A DNA stretch of 64,000 nucleotides from assembly GCF_000316665.1 (NCBI RefSeq), contig NC_019678.1, forward strand, positions 3,286,001 to 3,350,000. Reading direction: 5' to 3'. Each line of letters opens with the position of its first letter. The stretch's first letter is position 1. Below, one piece after another: positions 1 to 8,306 of this stretch. The stretch is from Rivularia sp. PCC 7116 (lineage in GTDB: Bacteria; Cyanobacteriota; Cyanobacteriia; Cyanobacteriales; Nostocaceae). The position numbers and the translations under genes are program-made. The notes beneath the pieces are model-generated. The model worked only from the letters and a program-made list of their open reading frames with translations. It did no database searches and had not been told where the DNA came from.

Positions 1-45
1 TTAGGTACGTCATAATTGATATATACTCACCATTCAGTACGAAAA

Positions 46-324
46 ATGGCAAAACCAGAAATTCATCCAGAGTGGTATCCAGAAGCCAAGGTTTACTGTA
101 ACGGTCAAGTTGTAATGACCGTTGGCTCTACCAAACCCGAATTACACGTAGATGTTTGGTCTGGAAATCACCCCTTTTATACAGGTACTCAGAAGATTAT
201 TGACACCGAAGGTCGCGTAGAACGCTTCCTGCGTAAGTACGGTATGTCAAGTAGTCAAACAAAGAAAGATAGCAGCCCAGAAAATATTGCCGAAGGAAAT
301 AGCGGCGACGAAACTAAAAAATAG
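46..324 (+). CDS. rpmE: 50S ribosomal protein L31
   Basis: A 92-residue ribosomal protein of the large subunit. The core with VYCNGQVVMTVGSTKPELHV, then GNHPFYTGTQK and EGRVERF, is diagnostic of L31. The ATG at 46 is preferred over an upstream TTG at 16 because family members begin MAKPEIHPEW or similar. Only one cysteine is visible and the zinc CxxC element is absent (SGNHPFYTG where zinc-binding forms have two Cys), so this is the C-minus type. The tail (about residues 70-92) is hydrophilic and low-complexity. It is followed by a strong terminator and then prfA. In cyanobacteria rpmE usually ends the rplM-rpsI-rpmE cluster, which would lie left of the window. Confidence 0.96.
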   Translation: MAKPEIHPEWYPEAKVYCNGQVVMTVGSTKPELHVDVWSGNHPFYTGTQKIIDTEGRVERFLRKYGMSSSQTKKDSSPENIAEGNSGDETKK

Positions 325-348
325 CCACCAGGCAATACTTCAATCAAA

Positions 349-376
349 CGACTCAGCTTTACTGAGTCGGTTTTTT
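349..376 (+). terminator. Intrinsic terminator after rpmE
   Basis: A perfect 8-bp stem, CGACTCAG paired with CTGAGTCG, with a 5-nt loop, followed by G and six T residues. It separates rpmE from prfA, so prfA probably also has its own promoter or depends on read-through. Confidence 0.9.
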
Positions 377-420
377 AGTCTTTGCCTGTAAATCTATTTT
401 TTTAGGAGCGTTGCACCATC

Positions 421-1518
421 ATGGCCGAACAATATTTACTAGAAAAACTACAATCCGTTGAACAAACCTTTAACGAATTGACTCGTCGCTTAGGTGACCC
501 CGATACTGCCAGAAACCCAGAAGAGTTCCAGGAAGTAGCAAAAGCCCGTTCTGGATTGGAAGAGGTAGTGAATACCTACGAAACTTGGAAAAATACCCAA
601 GAAGAATTAGTTGGAGCGCGTGAAGTCGCAAAAGAATCGCAAAGCGACCCAGAGTTGCATGAAATGGCAACTTTAGAAGTAAAAGAACTCGAACAGAAAA
701 CAGAAGAGCTTGAGGACCGTTTAAAAGTATTACTATTACCCCGCGACCCCAACGATGAGAAAAACATCATGTTGGAAATACGTGCCGGTACCGGTGGTGA
801 CGAAGCAAGTATCTGGGCTGGCGATTTGGTACGTATGTACGAACGCTATGCCAGTACTCAGGGTTGGAAAGTAAAATTACTCAGCGAGTCTTTAGCTGAA
901 ATGGGCGGTTTCAAAGAAGCGGTGCTGGAAATTAAAGGCGATAGCGTCTACAGTAAACTCAAATTTGAAGCCGGAGTTCATCGAGTGCAGCGCGTACCCT
1001 TAACCGAATCTGGGGGAAGGGTTCATACATCTACTGCTACCGTAGCAGTGATGCCAGAAGTGGATGATGTGGAAATCCATATTGACCCCAAAGATTACGA
1101 AATGTCTACCGCTCGTTCCGGTGGTGCTGGTGGTCAAAACGTAAACAAAGTTGAGACAGCAGCAGACCTTTACCACAAACCTACTGGTATTAGAATTTTC
1201 TGTACCGAAGAACGCAGCCAGTTGCAAAACAAAGAACGGGCGTTGCAAATTTTGCGTGCTAAATTGTACGAAATGAAGCTGCGCGAACAACAAGAAGCAG
1301 TTACCGATTTACGTCGTTCGCAAGTGGGTACGGGTTCGCGTTCCGAGAAAATTCGCACCTACAACTACAAAGACAACCGAGCAACAGACCACCGTCTTGG
1401 TGAGAACTATTCGCTCAACCCAGTTTTAGAAGGTGATTTAGATCCAATAATCCAATCTTGTATATCTCAAGACCAGCAAGAGCGTTTAGCAGAACTTGCT
1501 GCTTCAGTGAACAATTAA
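421..1518 (+). CDS. prfA: Peptide chain release factor 1
   Basis: Class I release factor for UAA and UAG codons, 365 residues, the usual length. The catalytic GGQ is at about residues 237-239 in [15 protein letters not shown]. The codon-recognition tripeptide region reads VPLTES (about 192-197), a PxT as in RF1 rather than the SPF of RF2. The N-terminal ~100 residues are a charged coiled domain as expected. The start ATG has an AGGAG sequence about 12 nt upstream. The gene follows rpmE, a common cyanobacterial order. Confidence 0.97.
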   Translation: MAEQYLLEKLQSVEQTFNELTRRLGDPDTARNPEEFQEVAKARSGLEEVVNTYETWKNTQEELVGAREVAKESQSDPELHEMATLEVKELEQKTEELEDRLKVLLLPRDPNDEKNIMLEIRAGTGGDEASIWAGDLVRMYERYASTQGWKVKLLSESLAEMGGFKEAVLEIKGDSVYSKLKFEAGVHRVQRVPLTESGGRVHTSTATVAVMPEVDDVEIHIDPKDYEMSTARSGGAGGQNVNKVETAADLYHKPTGIRIFCTEERSQLQNKERALQILRAKLYEMKLREQQEAVTDLRRSQVGTGSRSEKIRTYNYKDNRATDHRLGENYSLNPVLEGDLDPIIQSCISQDQQERLAELAASVNN

Positions 1519-1549
1519 TGTTAATTAATGTTAATAGACAATTAAAGAA

Positions 1550-2044
1550 TTAGGAACTGGATACAAAAGGTTTGAAATATTCCCACTCGCTAGCCATTCC
1601 TACATCATCAGAAACCGTCTCTTGTGACATTGCTTTCAATACACATAGGCGGTTTTGTAATGCGTTATAAATTGCGTCTTCCATCTCCACAGGATAGGGA
1701 TAACATTTAAATTCCCGCTCCATGATGTGGTTTATTAACTGCAATTTTTTGTAATTTGGACTATTTTCAATTAATTTCTCTACTTCCTTCTGCCAAGTCG
1801 GGAAAATACGGTAGCTGAAAAATCCACTACAAACCCCACCTTCCTGATTCCAGTAAGAAATACAAACCTTATGTTTTAGTAAAGTAATTTTTTTAATTTT
1901 TTTGACATCTAAACCAGTAGCTCTCAAAGTCTCTTTCGCTTCAGATGACGAAAGTCGCCATAAATCTGGTTTAATTCTATTAGAGGTAATTAGATTTTTG
2001 CCCTTTGGGCGGTATCGATTCTTTTTAAATTTTTGACCTAACAT
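1550..2044 (-). CDS. Hypothetical protein, 164 aa
   Basis: I do not recognise this protein. It is basic at the N terminus (FKKNRYRPKGK) and has a cysteine-containing middle (CISYWNQEGGVCSGFFSYRIFPTWQ) and an acidic C terminus. No signal peptide or membrane segment is visible. It is convergent with prfA, only about 30 bp from its stop, and divergent from the first Xre regulator. The amino-acid composition is normal and a whole ORF is kept, so it is likely real, but no function can be given. Confidence 0.6.
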   Translation of the reverse strand: MLGQKFKKNRYRPKGKNLITSNRIKPDLWRLSSSEAKETLRATGLDVKKIKKITLLKHKVCISYWNQEGGVCSGFFSYRIFPTWQKEVEKLIENSPNYKKLQLINHIMEREFKCYPYPVEMEDAIYNALQNRLCVLKAMSQETVSDDVGMASEWEYFKPFVSSS

Positions 2045-2188
2045 GATGCAACCCGTTTGATTCGCAGAAATAACCGATAAATTAGTAGATTCTTTTGATT
2101 CTTAAAAATTTAGTAGATAAACTTGGTTGTCCCTTAGTGCTAACTTAGTTAGCTAACATTAACACTTTAACAATACACTTTACAAACA

Positions 2189-2200
2189 AAGCTGTCAATA
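2189..2200 (+). promoter_or_regulatory. Candidate operator or promoter box, copy 1
   Basis: The 12-mer AAGCTGTCAATA ends 67 nt before the GTG of the first Xre regulator. The identical 12-mer occurs at 2820-2831, 68 nt before the GTG of its paralogue. A TATAAT hexamer at 2213-2218 could be the -10 element. Function as an operator or promoter is inferred from the matched position only. Confidence 0.45.
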
Positions 2201-2267
2201 AAAAATTAAACTTATAATATGGAAACGAAAGTTTTCAATTTTTATAGTTAAGTTAAACTCTTCAAAC

Positions 2268-2630
2268 GTGGATACACAAGCTAGACAAAAACTAATAGAA
2301 GTAATTAAGCTAGCTCGCGGTTCAATGAGCCTACGGGCTTTTGGTAAAGAACTAGGAGTTTCTGCAACATCTGTCCTATCCTGGGAGAAAGGAGAAAAAG
2401 TTCCAGACACAGCTAATTTGGCTTCGATAGCTGCTCGTGCTGGTTATACTTTTGAAGAATTATTTTCTCATCTAGAAGGAAAGCGTATACCTGAAGCTTC
2501 TGAATTGAGTGTAGTTTTGAAGCAAGTTAGTAATATGCCATTGTCCCAGGCAGCAATTGTCGGTAAAGCTATTATGGATAGATTGGCCGCTGCTGCTGAT
2601 TCTTCAGACAATGAGGTAAAAGCGAGTTAA
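2268..2630 (+). CDS. Xre-type HTH regulator (copy 1)
   Basis: A 120-residue single-domain DNA-binding protein. Residues ~5-65 form an Xre/Cro HTH_3 fold: SLRAFGKELGVSATSVLSWEKGEKVPDTANLASIAARAGYTFEELF. The C-terminal ~50 residues (SELSVVLKQV then MPLSQAAIVGKA, ending AAADSSDNEVKAS) are shared with the next gene, so they probably form a family-specific helix for dimerisation or partner binding. Translation begins at GTG. It is divergent from the 164-aa gene and 269 bp upstream of its paralogue. The target genes are unknown; autoregulation or cross-regulation is plausible from the shared upstream box. Confidence 0.87.
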   Translation: MDTQARQKLIEVIKLARGSMSLRAFGKELGVSATSVLSWEKGEKVPDTANLASIAARAGYTFEELFSHLEGKRIPEASELSVVLKQVSNMPLSQAAIVGKAIMDRLAAAADSSDNEVKAS

Positions 2631-2819
2631 AGAGAAACCATTATTTGTATTAATTGTTTTTGTCTTCATAATGCGCCTTTAAAAATTGACTTATATAGTT
2701 GACTCATCTGGCTTGAAAGCTAAAATAAACTCATATAGTGAATTAACAAAGTTACTTTTTTATACAAGTCTTAGACTTGGCTTGCAAAGTCGCTATTAGA
2801 AACTTATTGTAAATCTAAT

Positions 2820-2852
2820 AAGCTGTCAATATTGGGTTTACAATTCGTAAAC
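2820..2852 (+). promoter_or_regulatory. Candidate operator region of Xre copy 2
   Basis: Contains the second AAGCTGTCAATA (2820-2831) and, just downstream, an inverted repeat GTTTAC-N5-GTAAAC (2836-2852). An Xre dimer could bind such a site. The inverted repeat is not conserved upstream of copy 1. Inference from position and symmetry. Confidence 0.4.
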
Positions 2853-2899
2853 AAGGACTTAAAAAATTATTTTTGCAATAGCGTTCATAGTAATAATTA

Positions 2900-3262
2900 G
2901 TGAAACCAGAAGGCAGAAAGAAACTAAGTGAGATAGCAAGAGCGGCTCGTGGTTCCATGAGCCAAAGAGTGTTTGCAAAGTTTTTAGGCGTTTCATTCTC
3001 TACAGTACAGGCATGGGAGAGAGGCGATTCTATTCCAGACATTCAAAATTTAGCCAAAATCGCAGAAAGAGCAGAATATTCCATAGAAGAATTATTCAGT
3101 GACTTAGGTATGAAACCTGCCTCAAAACCTTCGGATTTAGCAGTAATTCTTAGACAAATAAATAAAATGCCTTTAACTGATGTAGCTCAAATAGTTCAAG
3201 CTGGTGCGGCTAGAATATCTGCTGCTGCTGAATCTATTAGTAACGAAGCAAAAGCAAGTTAA
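2900..3262 (+). CDS. Xre-type HTH regulator (copy 2)
   Basis: A 120-residue paralogue of the preceding gene with identical length and layout. The HTH is at residues ~5-65 (SQRVFAKFLGVSFSTVQAWERGDSIPDIQNLAKIAERAEYSIEELF) and the C-terminal block is homologous (SDLAVILRQI, MPLTDVAQIVQA, ending AAAESISNEAKAS). The start is GTG, as in copy 1. Both copies end in xKAS. The pair clearly arose by tandem duplication, and the spacer retains a shared 12-bp box at matched distance. The DNA target and the signal sensed are unknown. Confidence 0.87.
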   Translation: MKPEGRKKLSEIARAARGSMSQRVFAKFLGVSFSTVQAWERGDSIPDIQNLAKIAERAEYSIEELFSDLGMKPASKPSDLAVILRQINKMPLTDVAQIVQAGAARISAAAESISNEAKAS

Positions 3263-3288
3263 ATTTTAATCAAAACGCAATAACTAAT

Positions 3289-3314
3289 GTAGAGACGTAG
3301 CAGTGCTACGTCTC
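3289..3314. repeat. GACGTAGCA palindromic repeat, copy 1
   Basis: Arms GAGACGTAGCA and TGCTACGTCTC around a single central base (3292-3314), preceded by GTA. The same palindrome occurs at 10201, 16779 and 30378. It lies just after the second Xre gene. Confidence 0.85.
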
Positions 3315-3452
3315 CTTTCGCTGCAATATCACTAAAATTTCTTCCCTTACAACAATTCCAACACGAAAAATGTAGTTAAATTTTGTTAAGATTGGACACA
3401 ATAGAAGGCGCGTTCCCCTAAACAAAACCATCCCTTACCTTGGAGATACTTG

Positions 3453-5147
3453 ATGCTACGACTAGAACATATCAGTAAAATTTATCCCACAGGCGAAGTT
3501 CTCAAGGATGTCAACTGGGAAGTTAAAGCTGGCGATCGCATTGGTTTAGTTGGCGTAAATGGTGCGGGAAAATCCACCCAGTTGAAAATCATCATGGGGG
3601 AGATGGAACCAACATCCGGTGAAATTATTCGCCCCAATAGCCTGCACATCGCTCACCTTAACCAAGAATTTGAAGTAGATCCTACTCGCACAGTAACCGA
3701 AGAATTTTGGACGGTATTTGAAGAAGCCAATGCAGTACAGTTAGCTTTAGCTCAGGTGCAGCGAGATATGGAAACCGCGACACCTGACGAACTCGATAAA
3801 TTAATTAATAAATTAGATAAATTACAAAGACAGTTTGAAGCCTTAGACGGTTACGGCTTAGAAGCTCGTATCGGTAAGATTTTACCAGAAATGGGGTTTG
3901 AGCAAGAAGATGGCGATCGCCTGGTAAGTTCTTTTAGTGGTGGTTGGCAGATGCGGATGGGTTTAGGTAAAATTCTGCTGCAAAAACCCGATTTACTACT
4001 GTTAGACGAACCGACAAACCACTTAGACTTAGAAACTATTGAATGGTTGGAAAATTATCTTAAGGGTTTAAATACCCCAATGGTAATAGTTTCTCACGAC
4101 CGAGAATTTCTTGATAGACTTTGTACCTCAATAGTAGAAACAGAACGCGGTGTTTCAACAACTTATTTAGGTAATTATTCAACATACTTATTACAAAAAG
4201 CAGAAAATCAAACAGCACAACTAAGTGCATTCGAGCGTCAGCAGAAAGAATTAGAGAAACAGCAAGCATTTGTAGAAAAATTCCGTGCTAGTGCTACTCG
4301 CAGTACTCAAGCGAAAAGTCGCGAAAAACAGCTTGATAAAGTAGAGCGTATTGAAGCTCCCATTGCTGGAATGAGAACTTTACAGTTTAAATTTCCTCCA
4401 GCACCTCGCAGCGGTCGCGAAGTAGTAGAAATTAAAGATTTAACTCATATTTATGACGACAAAATTCTATTTTTAGCAGCGAATCTATTAATTGAAAGAG
4501 GCGATAGAATTGCGTTTTTGGGACCCAACGGTGCTGGTAAATCTACTTTGCTACGGTTGATTACCGGTATGGAAAAACCCACAGAAGGCGAAGTTAAATT
4601 AGGCGAACACAACGTTATTCCTAATTATTTTGAACAAAACCAAGCCGAAGCGTTGGATTTAAATAAAACCGTCATGGAAACAATTCATGATGAAGTTCCT
4701 GACTGGAAAAACGAAGAAGTCCGTACTTTGTTGGGAAGATTTTTATTTAGTGGCGATACAGTTTATAAAAAAGTTGATGCTTTAAGTGGTGGAGAAAAAG
4801 CGCGTTTAGCATTAGCTAAAATGCTGTTGCGTCAGGCGAATTTACTTATCTTAGATGAGCCGACAAACCACTTGGATATTCCTGCCAAAGAAATGCTCGA
4901 AGAAGCTTTGCAAAATTACGACGGTAGCGTAATAGTAGTTTCTCACGATAGATATTTTATTTCCAAAGTAGCTAATAAAATAGTTGAAATTCGCGACGGT
5001 GAATTCCGAGTGTATTTGGGAGACTATCATTATTACTTGGATAAAATTGCCGAAGAGAAGGAGCAAGAGAAATTAGCAGCAATTGAAGCAGAAAAAGCTG
5101 CAAAAAGAGAAGCTAAGAAGAAAAAAGCGGCAGCTAAGCGCAAGTAA
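3453..5147 (+). CDS. ABC-F family ATPase
   Basis: A soluble protein of 564 residues with two ABC domains and no membrane segment, typical of ABC-F translation factors that act in the ribosomal E site. Domain 1 has Walker A GVNGAGKST (~34-42), signature FSGGW (~161-165) and Walker B LLLLDEPTNHLD (~181-192). Domain 2 has Walker A GPNGAGKST (~357-365), signature LSGGEKAR and a second LDEPTNHLD. The linker (~245-320) is the charged helical P-site-tRNA-interaction region. The C terminus is lysine-rich (AKREAKKKKAAAKRK), as in Uup/YdiF-like members. I chose ATG 3453, 7 nt after GGAG, over the TTG just before it. Two HIP1 sites lie in the gene. Confidence 0.94.
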   Translation: MLRLEHISKIYPTGEVLKDVNWEVKAGDRIGLVGVNGAGKSTQLKIIMGEMEPTSGEIIRPNSLHIAHLNQEFEVDPTRTVTEEFWTVFEEANAVQLALAQVQRDMETATPDELDKLINKLDKLQRQFEALDGYGLEARIGKILPEMGFEQEDGDRLVSSFSGGWQMRMGLGKILLQKPDLLLLDEPTNHLDLETIEWLENYLKGLNTPMVIVSHDREFLDRLCTSIVETERGVSTTYLGNYSTYLLQKAENQTAQLSAFERQQKELEKQQAFVEKFRASATRSTQAKSREKQLDKVERIEAPIAGMRTLQFKFPPAPRSGREVVEIKDLTHIYDDKILFLAANLLIERGDRIAFLGPNGAGKSTLLRLITGMEKPTEGEVKLGEHNVIPNYFEQNQAEALDLNKTVMETIHDEVPDWKNEEVRTLLGRFLFSGDTVYKKVDALSGGEKARLALAKMLLRQANLLILDEPTNHLDIPAKEMLEEALQNYDGSVIVVSHDRYFISKVANKIVEIRDGEFRVYLGDYHYYLDKIAEEKEQEKLAAIEAEKAAKREAKKKKAAAKRK

Positions 5148-6019
5148 ATTTAATTATAGGTTGATTTTGCGATAGTAAATTTCACAAGTGTATAGATTTA
5201 TTTTAATTAAGCCCTCTTTATTAAGGGGGTATTTTAATGACTTTACTTACTTAATTTTGATTACAGCACTTACGCAAACAAAGGTAACGTAATTGCGTCA
5301 CTATTCGCTGCGCGTTCTTCTGAGGGTGTCCGATAGGACATAGTAATCTCTCCAGAGGCTGGGATTACCCACACCCTGCGGGTGAATGTTTCCCTACACT
5401 GCGTTTTGGTCGCAATGACAATTTATAATTGCGTAAGTACTGAATCCATTAAATTGTTAAATACTTTTTATAAGCTCCTATTAAAATGAATTAGATTTAG
5501 AGTAGCCTTGATTATAAATTTGCTCCCCGCTGCTTAATAAATGCTCCCCATCTATTAATAAGCAATTTAATCCATCTGGCTATATAGTAAGCATATATAA
5601 ATTGAAAATATTTAAAACCTATATTCTAAATATCTAATTTGATTTTGATTAAATATTAATACTTAATAGAACCTTTTATTACTGTAGATGCGGCTAATGA
5701 CTATTTTCCTTTTCCCATTTCCGCTTCCCTTTTAAGGAAGAATTATAAATATAAATCATACAAATTAAAAAATAACAATATGTAAAACAGTACTGATAAG
5801 AGATTAAACTATTTCCAATCACAAAATTTAAAGTGTCAACTACCTGTTGTTACGAAAACTTTACTGAATATCAGACAATTGCAAGAAATATATATGAAAA
5901 TTAGAGATAATTCATAAAATAATTTAATACGCATAAAATTAATAAGCAAAAATTCACTTGCAGTTGTGAGTGTCAATGGTATTATTCGGATATTACGAAA
6001 AGTAAAGGGCAGTTTTGTT
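5148..6019. other. Long intergenic region with one MITE
   Basis: About 870 bp without a supportable gene. It holds the foldback element at 5264-5442, a short direct repeat of TGCTCCCC around 5520-5550, and otherwise AT-rich sequence up to gpmI. Confidence 0.7.
5264..5442. mobile_element. MITE-like foldback element, copy 1
   Basis: About 179 bp bounded by inverted repeats CAGCACTTACGCAA (5264-5277) and TTGCGTAAGTACTG (5429-5442), one mismatch between arms. Inner arms also pair loosely (AATTGCGTCA near the left, CGCAATGACAATT near the right). A second copy lies at 33630-33802. No transposase is encoded, so any mobility would need help in trans. Confidence 0.8.
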
Positions 6020-7630
6020 ATGACAAAAGCACCTGTTTCTCCCGTGGTGCTAGTAATATTAGATGGATGGGGTTACTGCGAGGAGACCAAAGGAAACGCC
6101 GTTGCCGCCTCTTCAACACCTGTGGTGGATAGCTTAATTAAAGCTTATCCAAACACGTTGATAAATACCTCCGGGAAAGCGGTAGGTTTGCCAGAAGGGC
6201 AGATGGGCAACTCAGAAGTAGGACATTTGAATATCGGTGCTGGAAGAGTTGTACCGCAAGAATTAGTAAGAATATCAGATGCTGTAGAAGACGGTTCAAT
6301 TAATCAAAATCCAGCATTAGTTAAAATTTGTCAGGAAGTACGAGGCCGTCAGAGTAAACTGCATTTGGTCGGATTATGTTCTGAAGGAGGCGTACATTCA
6401 CATTTAAGTCACCTATTCGGCTTATTAGATTTAGCTAAAGCTCAAGGAATCTCAGACATTTGCATTCACGCGATCGCGGACGGACGCGATACTAAACCCA
6501 GTGAAGCAGTAAAGTCAATTGGACTTATTCAAGATTATATAGACCGCATAGGAGTCGGACGCATTGTAACTATTAGCGGACGCTACTATGCAATGGATAG
6601 AGATAAACGTTGGGATCGCGTCCAAAGCGCTTACGATGTAATGACGCAAGATGACGAGTCTAGCGATAGTCGTTCTGCAGCAGAAGTAGTCAAAGCATCT
6701 TATGCAGAAGGCAAAACAGATGAATTTATTATTCCTGTTAGAATAGCTCCCGGAGCCGTTGAAGCAGGGGATGGAATCATATTTTTTAATTTCCGTCCCG
6801 ATAGAGCTAGACAACTAACTCAAGCTTTCGTTAAATCAGATTTTGACGGTTTTGAAAGACAGCAAATTAAACCGCTATCTTTTGTTACTTTTACGCAATA
6901 CGAGCAAGATTTACCAGTAGAAGTCGCATTTAAACCCCAGAATCTGAATAATATTCTTGGTGAAGTAATTTCTCAACATGGTCTAAAGCAATTTCGTACA
7001 GCTGAAACCGAAAAGTATGCTCACGTTACCTACTTCTTCAACGGTGGTTTAGAGGAGCCACTCGAAGGAGAAGATCGAGAACTGGTAAATTCTCCAATGG
7101 TAGCCACCTACGATAAAGCCCCACTAATGTCAGCAGCAGCTGTTACTGACGTAGTTTTAGGAGCCATTAAAAAGGGTATTTATTCCTTAGTAGTAGTTAA
7201 TTATGCCAACCCAGATATGGTAGGGCATACGGGAAACATGGGAGCTACCGTTGAAGCATTAGAAGCGGTAGACAAATGTTTGGGACGCTTGTTAGAGGGA
7301 ATAAGCAAAGCTGGAGGGACGGCATTAATTACCGCCGACCACGGTAATGCAGAATACATGATAGATGAGACGGGAAATCCCTGGACTGCTCATACTACGA
7401 ACCCAGTTCCTTTTATTGTGGTAGAAGGAGAGAAAGCGAAAATTGCCGGACACGCTACCAATCTCAAATTAAGAACTGATGGTAAGTTAGCCGACATTGC
7501 TCCCTCTATTCTGGAGATTTTGCAGCTTCCCCAACCGCAAGAAATGACTGGAACATCATTGTTTAAGCCAGCAGAGTATGACGTAAAAGTTCCCCGCAGC
7601 CCCATGAATTTGGTGATGCAGAATAATTGA
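6020..7630 (+). CDS. gpmI: 2,3-bisphosphoglycerate-independent phosphoglycerate mutase
   Basis: Interconverts 3-phosphoglycerate and 2-phosphoglycerate in glycolysis and Calvin-cycle carbon export. It is 536 residues, close to the usual cyanobacterial length. The N-terminal alkaline-phosphatase-like metal motif LVILDGWGY starts at about residue 11 and the catalytic serine is in GNSEVGHLN (Ser65). DGRDTKPSEA, GRYYAMDRDKRWDR and the C-terminal TADHGNAE are family signatures. ATG 6020 (MTKAPVSPVV) is the family start; an upstream GTG at 5966 only adds a weak 18-residue extension. secG follows on the same strand. Confidence 0.96.
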   Translation: MTKAPVSPVVLVILDGWGYCEETKGNAVAASSTPVVDSLIKAYPNTLINTSGKAVGLPEGQMGNSEVGHLNIGAGRVVPQELVRISDAVEDGSINQNPALVKICQEVRGRQSKLHLVGLCSEGGVHSHLSHLFGLLDLAKAQGISDICIHAIADGRDTKPSEAVKSIGLIQDYIDRIGVGRIVTISGRYYAMDRDKRWDRVQSAYDVMTQDDESSDSRSAAEVVKASYAEGKTDEFIIPVRIAPGAVEAGDGIIFFNFRPDRARQLTQAFVKSDFDGFERQQIKPLSFVTFTQYEQDLPVEVAFKPQNLNNILGEVISQHGLKQFRTAETEKYAHVTYFFNGGLEEPLEGEDRELVNSPMVATYDKAPLMSAAAVTDVVLGAIKKGIYSLVVVNYANPDMVGHTGNMGATVEALEAVDKCLGRLLEGISKAGGTALITADHGNAEYMIDETGNPWTAHTTNPVPFIVVEGEKAKIAGHATNLKLRTDGKLADIAPSILEILQLPQPQEMTGTSLFKPAEYDVKVPRSPMNLVMQNN

Positions 7631-7633
7631 TAA

Positions 7634-7873
7634 TTAGTTGTTAGTGGTTAGTGGTTGGTAGTTAGTTGTTAAGCTGGCTGCTGGCTGCTGACAATTAACT
7701 ACTCATAAAGCTTGCAACGTCACGCATTGAAGGTAAAACAGGAAAATATCATAAATCCTATTAAAGTTTAAGTAAAAGAATTAAGTTAAAATCTGTTTAA
7801 ATATTGGTTGTTGAGTATAAACCGGTTGATTAACCACAAACAACTAACAACTAGCAACTAACGACTAATAACT
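7634..7873. repeat. Spacer with TTAGTTG/CAACTAA repeats
   Basis: The gpmI-secG spacer has two blocks of degenerate 7-bp repeats: TTAGTTG-like at about 7634-7670, and the complementary CAACTAA-like at about 7840-7873. The blocks are inverted relative to each other, so the RNA could fold into a long hairpin. They resemble cyanobacterial STRR sequences. Confidence 0.6.
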
Positions 7874-7886
7874 ATTCATAAAATTC

Positions 7887-8255
7887 ATGACTGTTTCAAA
7901 CATAATACAAGGCATCTGGGCATTTTCTGCAATCGGTTTAATCGTTTTGGTATTGCTCCACAGTCCCAAAGGTGATGGAATTGGAGCTATCGGCGGACAA
8001 GCACAATTGTTTAGCAGTACAAAAAGTGCTGAAAATACTTTAAATCGCGTTACCTGGACGCTAACAGTAGTTTTTCTGGGTTTAAGCGTAGTTTTAAGTG
8101 CTGGCTGGCTTGGAGCTTCCGTTCCTAGCACTGCTAATCCCCCAATTACGCCTAATTCCGCTCCTATTAACTCTAATCCCTCGGATTTATCTGCTCCCGT
8201 AACTTCTCCAGCCCCTTCTATTTCTCCAGCTCCTTCTGATTCTTCCGAACCGTAA
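7887..8255 (+). CDS. secG: Preprotein translocase subunit SecG
   Basis: Small inner/thylakoid-membrane partner of SecYE. Two membrane helices are visible, ~8-25 (IWAFSAIGLIVLVLLHSPKGDG) and ~52-75. The family loop HSPKGDGIGAIGGQAQLF and KSAENTLNRVTW lie between them. Typical cyanobacterial SecG is about 75-80 residues. This one has 122 because of a Pro/Ser/Thr-rich tail (PSTANPP to SDSSEP), which is probably disordered. It follows gpmI, a recurrent cyanobacterial neighbourhood. Confidence 0.93.
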   Translation: MTVSNIIQGIWAFSAIGLIVLVLLHSPKGDGIGAIGGQAQLFSSTKSAENTLNRVTWTLTVVFLGLSVVLSAGWLGASVPSTANPPITPNSAPINSNPSDLSAPVTSPAPSISPAPSDSSEP

Positions 8256-8306
8256 AATTACTTTCTTCAACTCTTTCTAAACTGTAAAAATTACAGCTTT
8301 GTTGGA

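Noticed and set aside
5966-6019. Extended N terminus of GpmI from GTG 5966
   Set aside because: The family starts at MTKAP; the extension has no family similarity.
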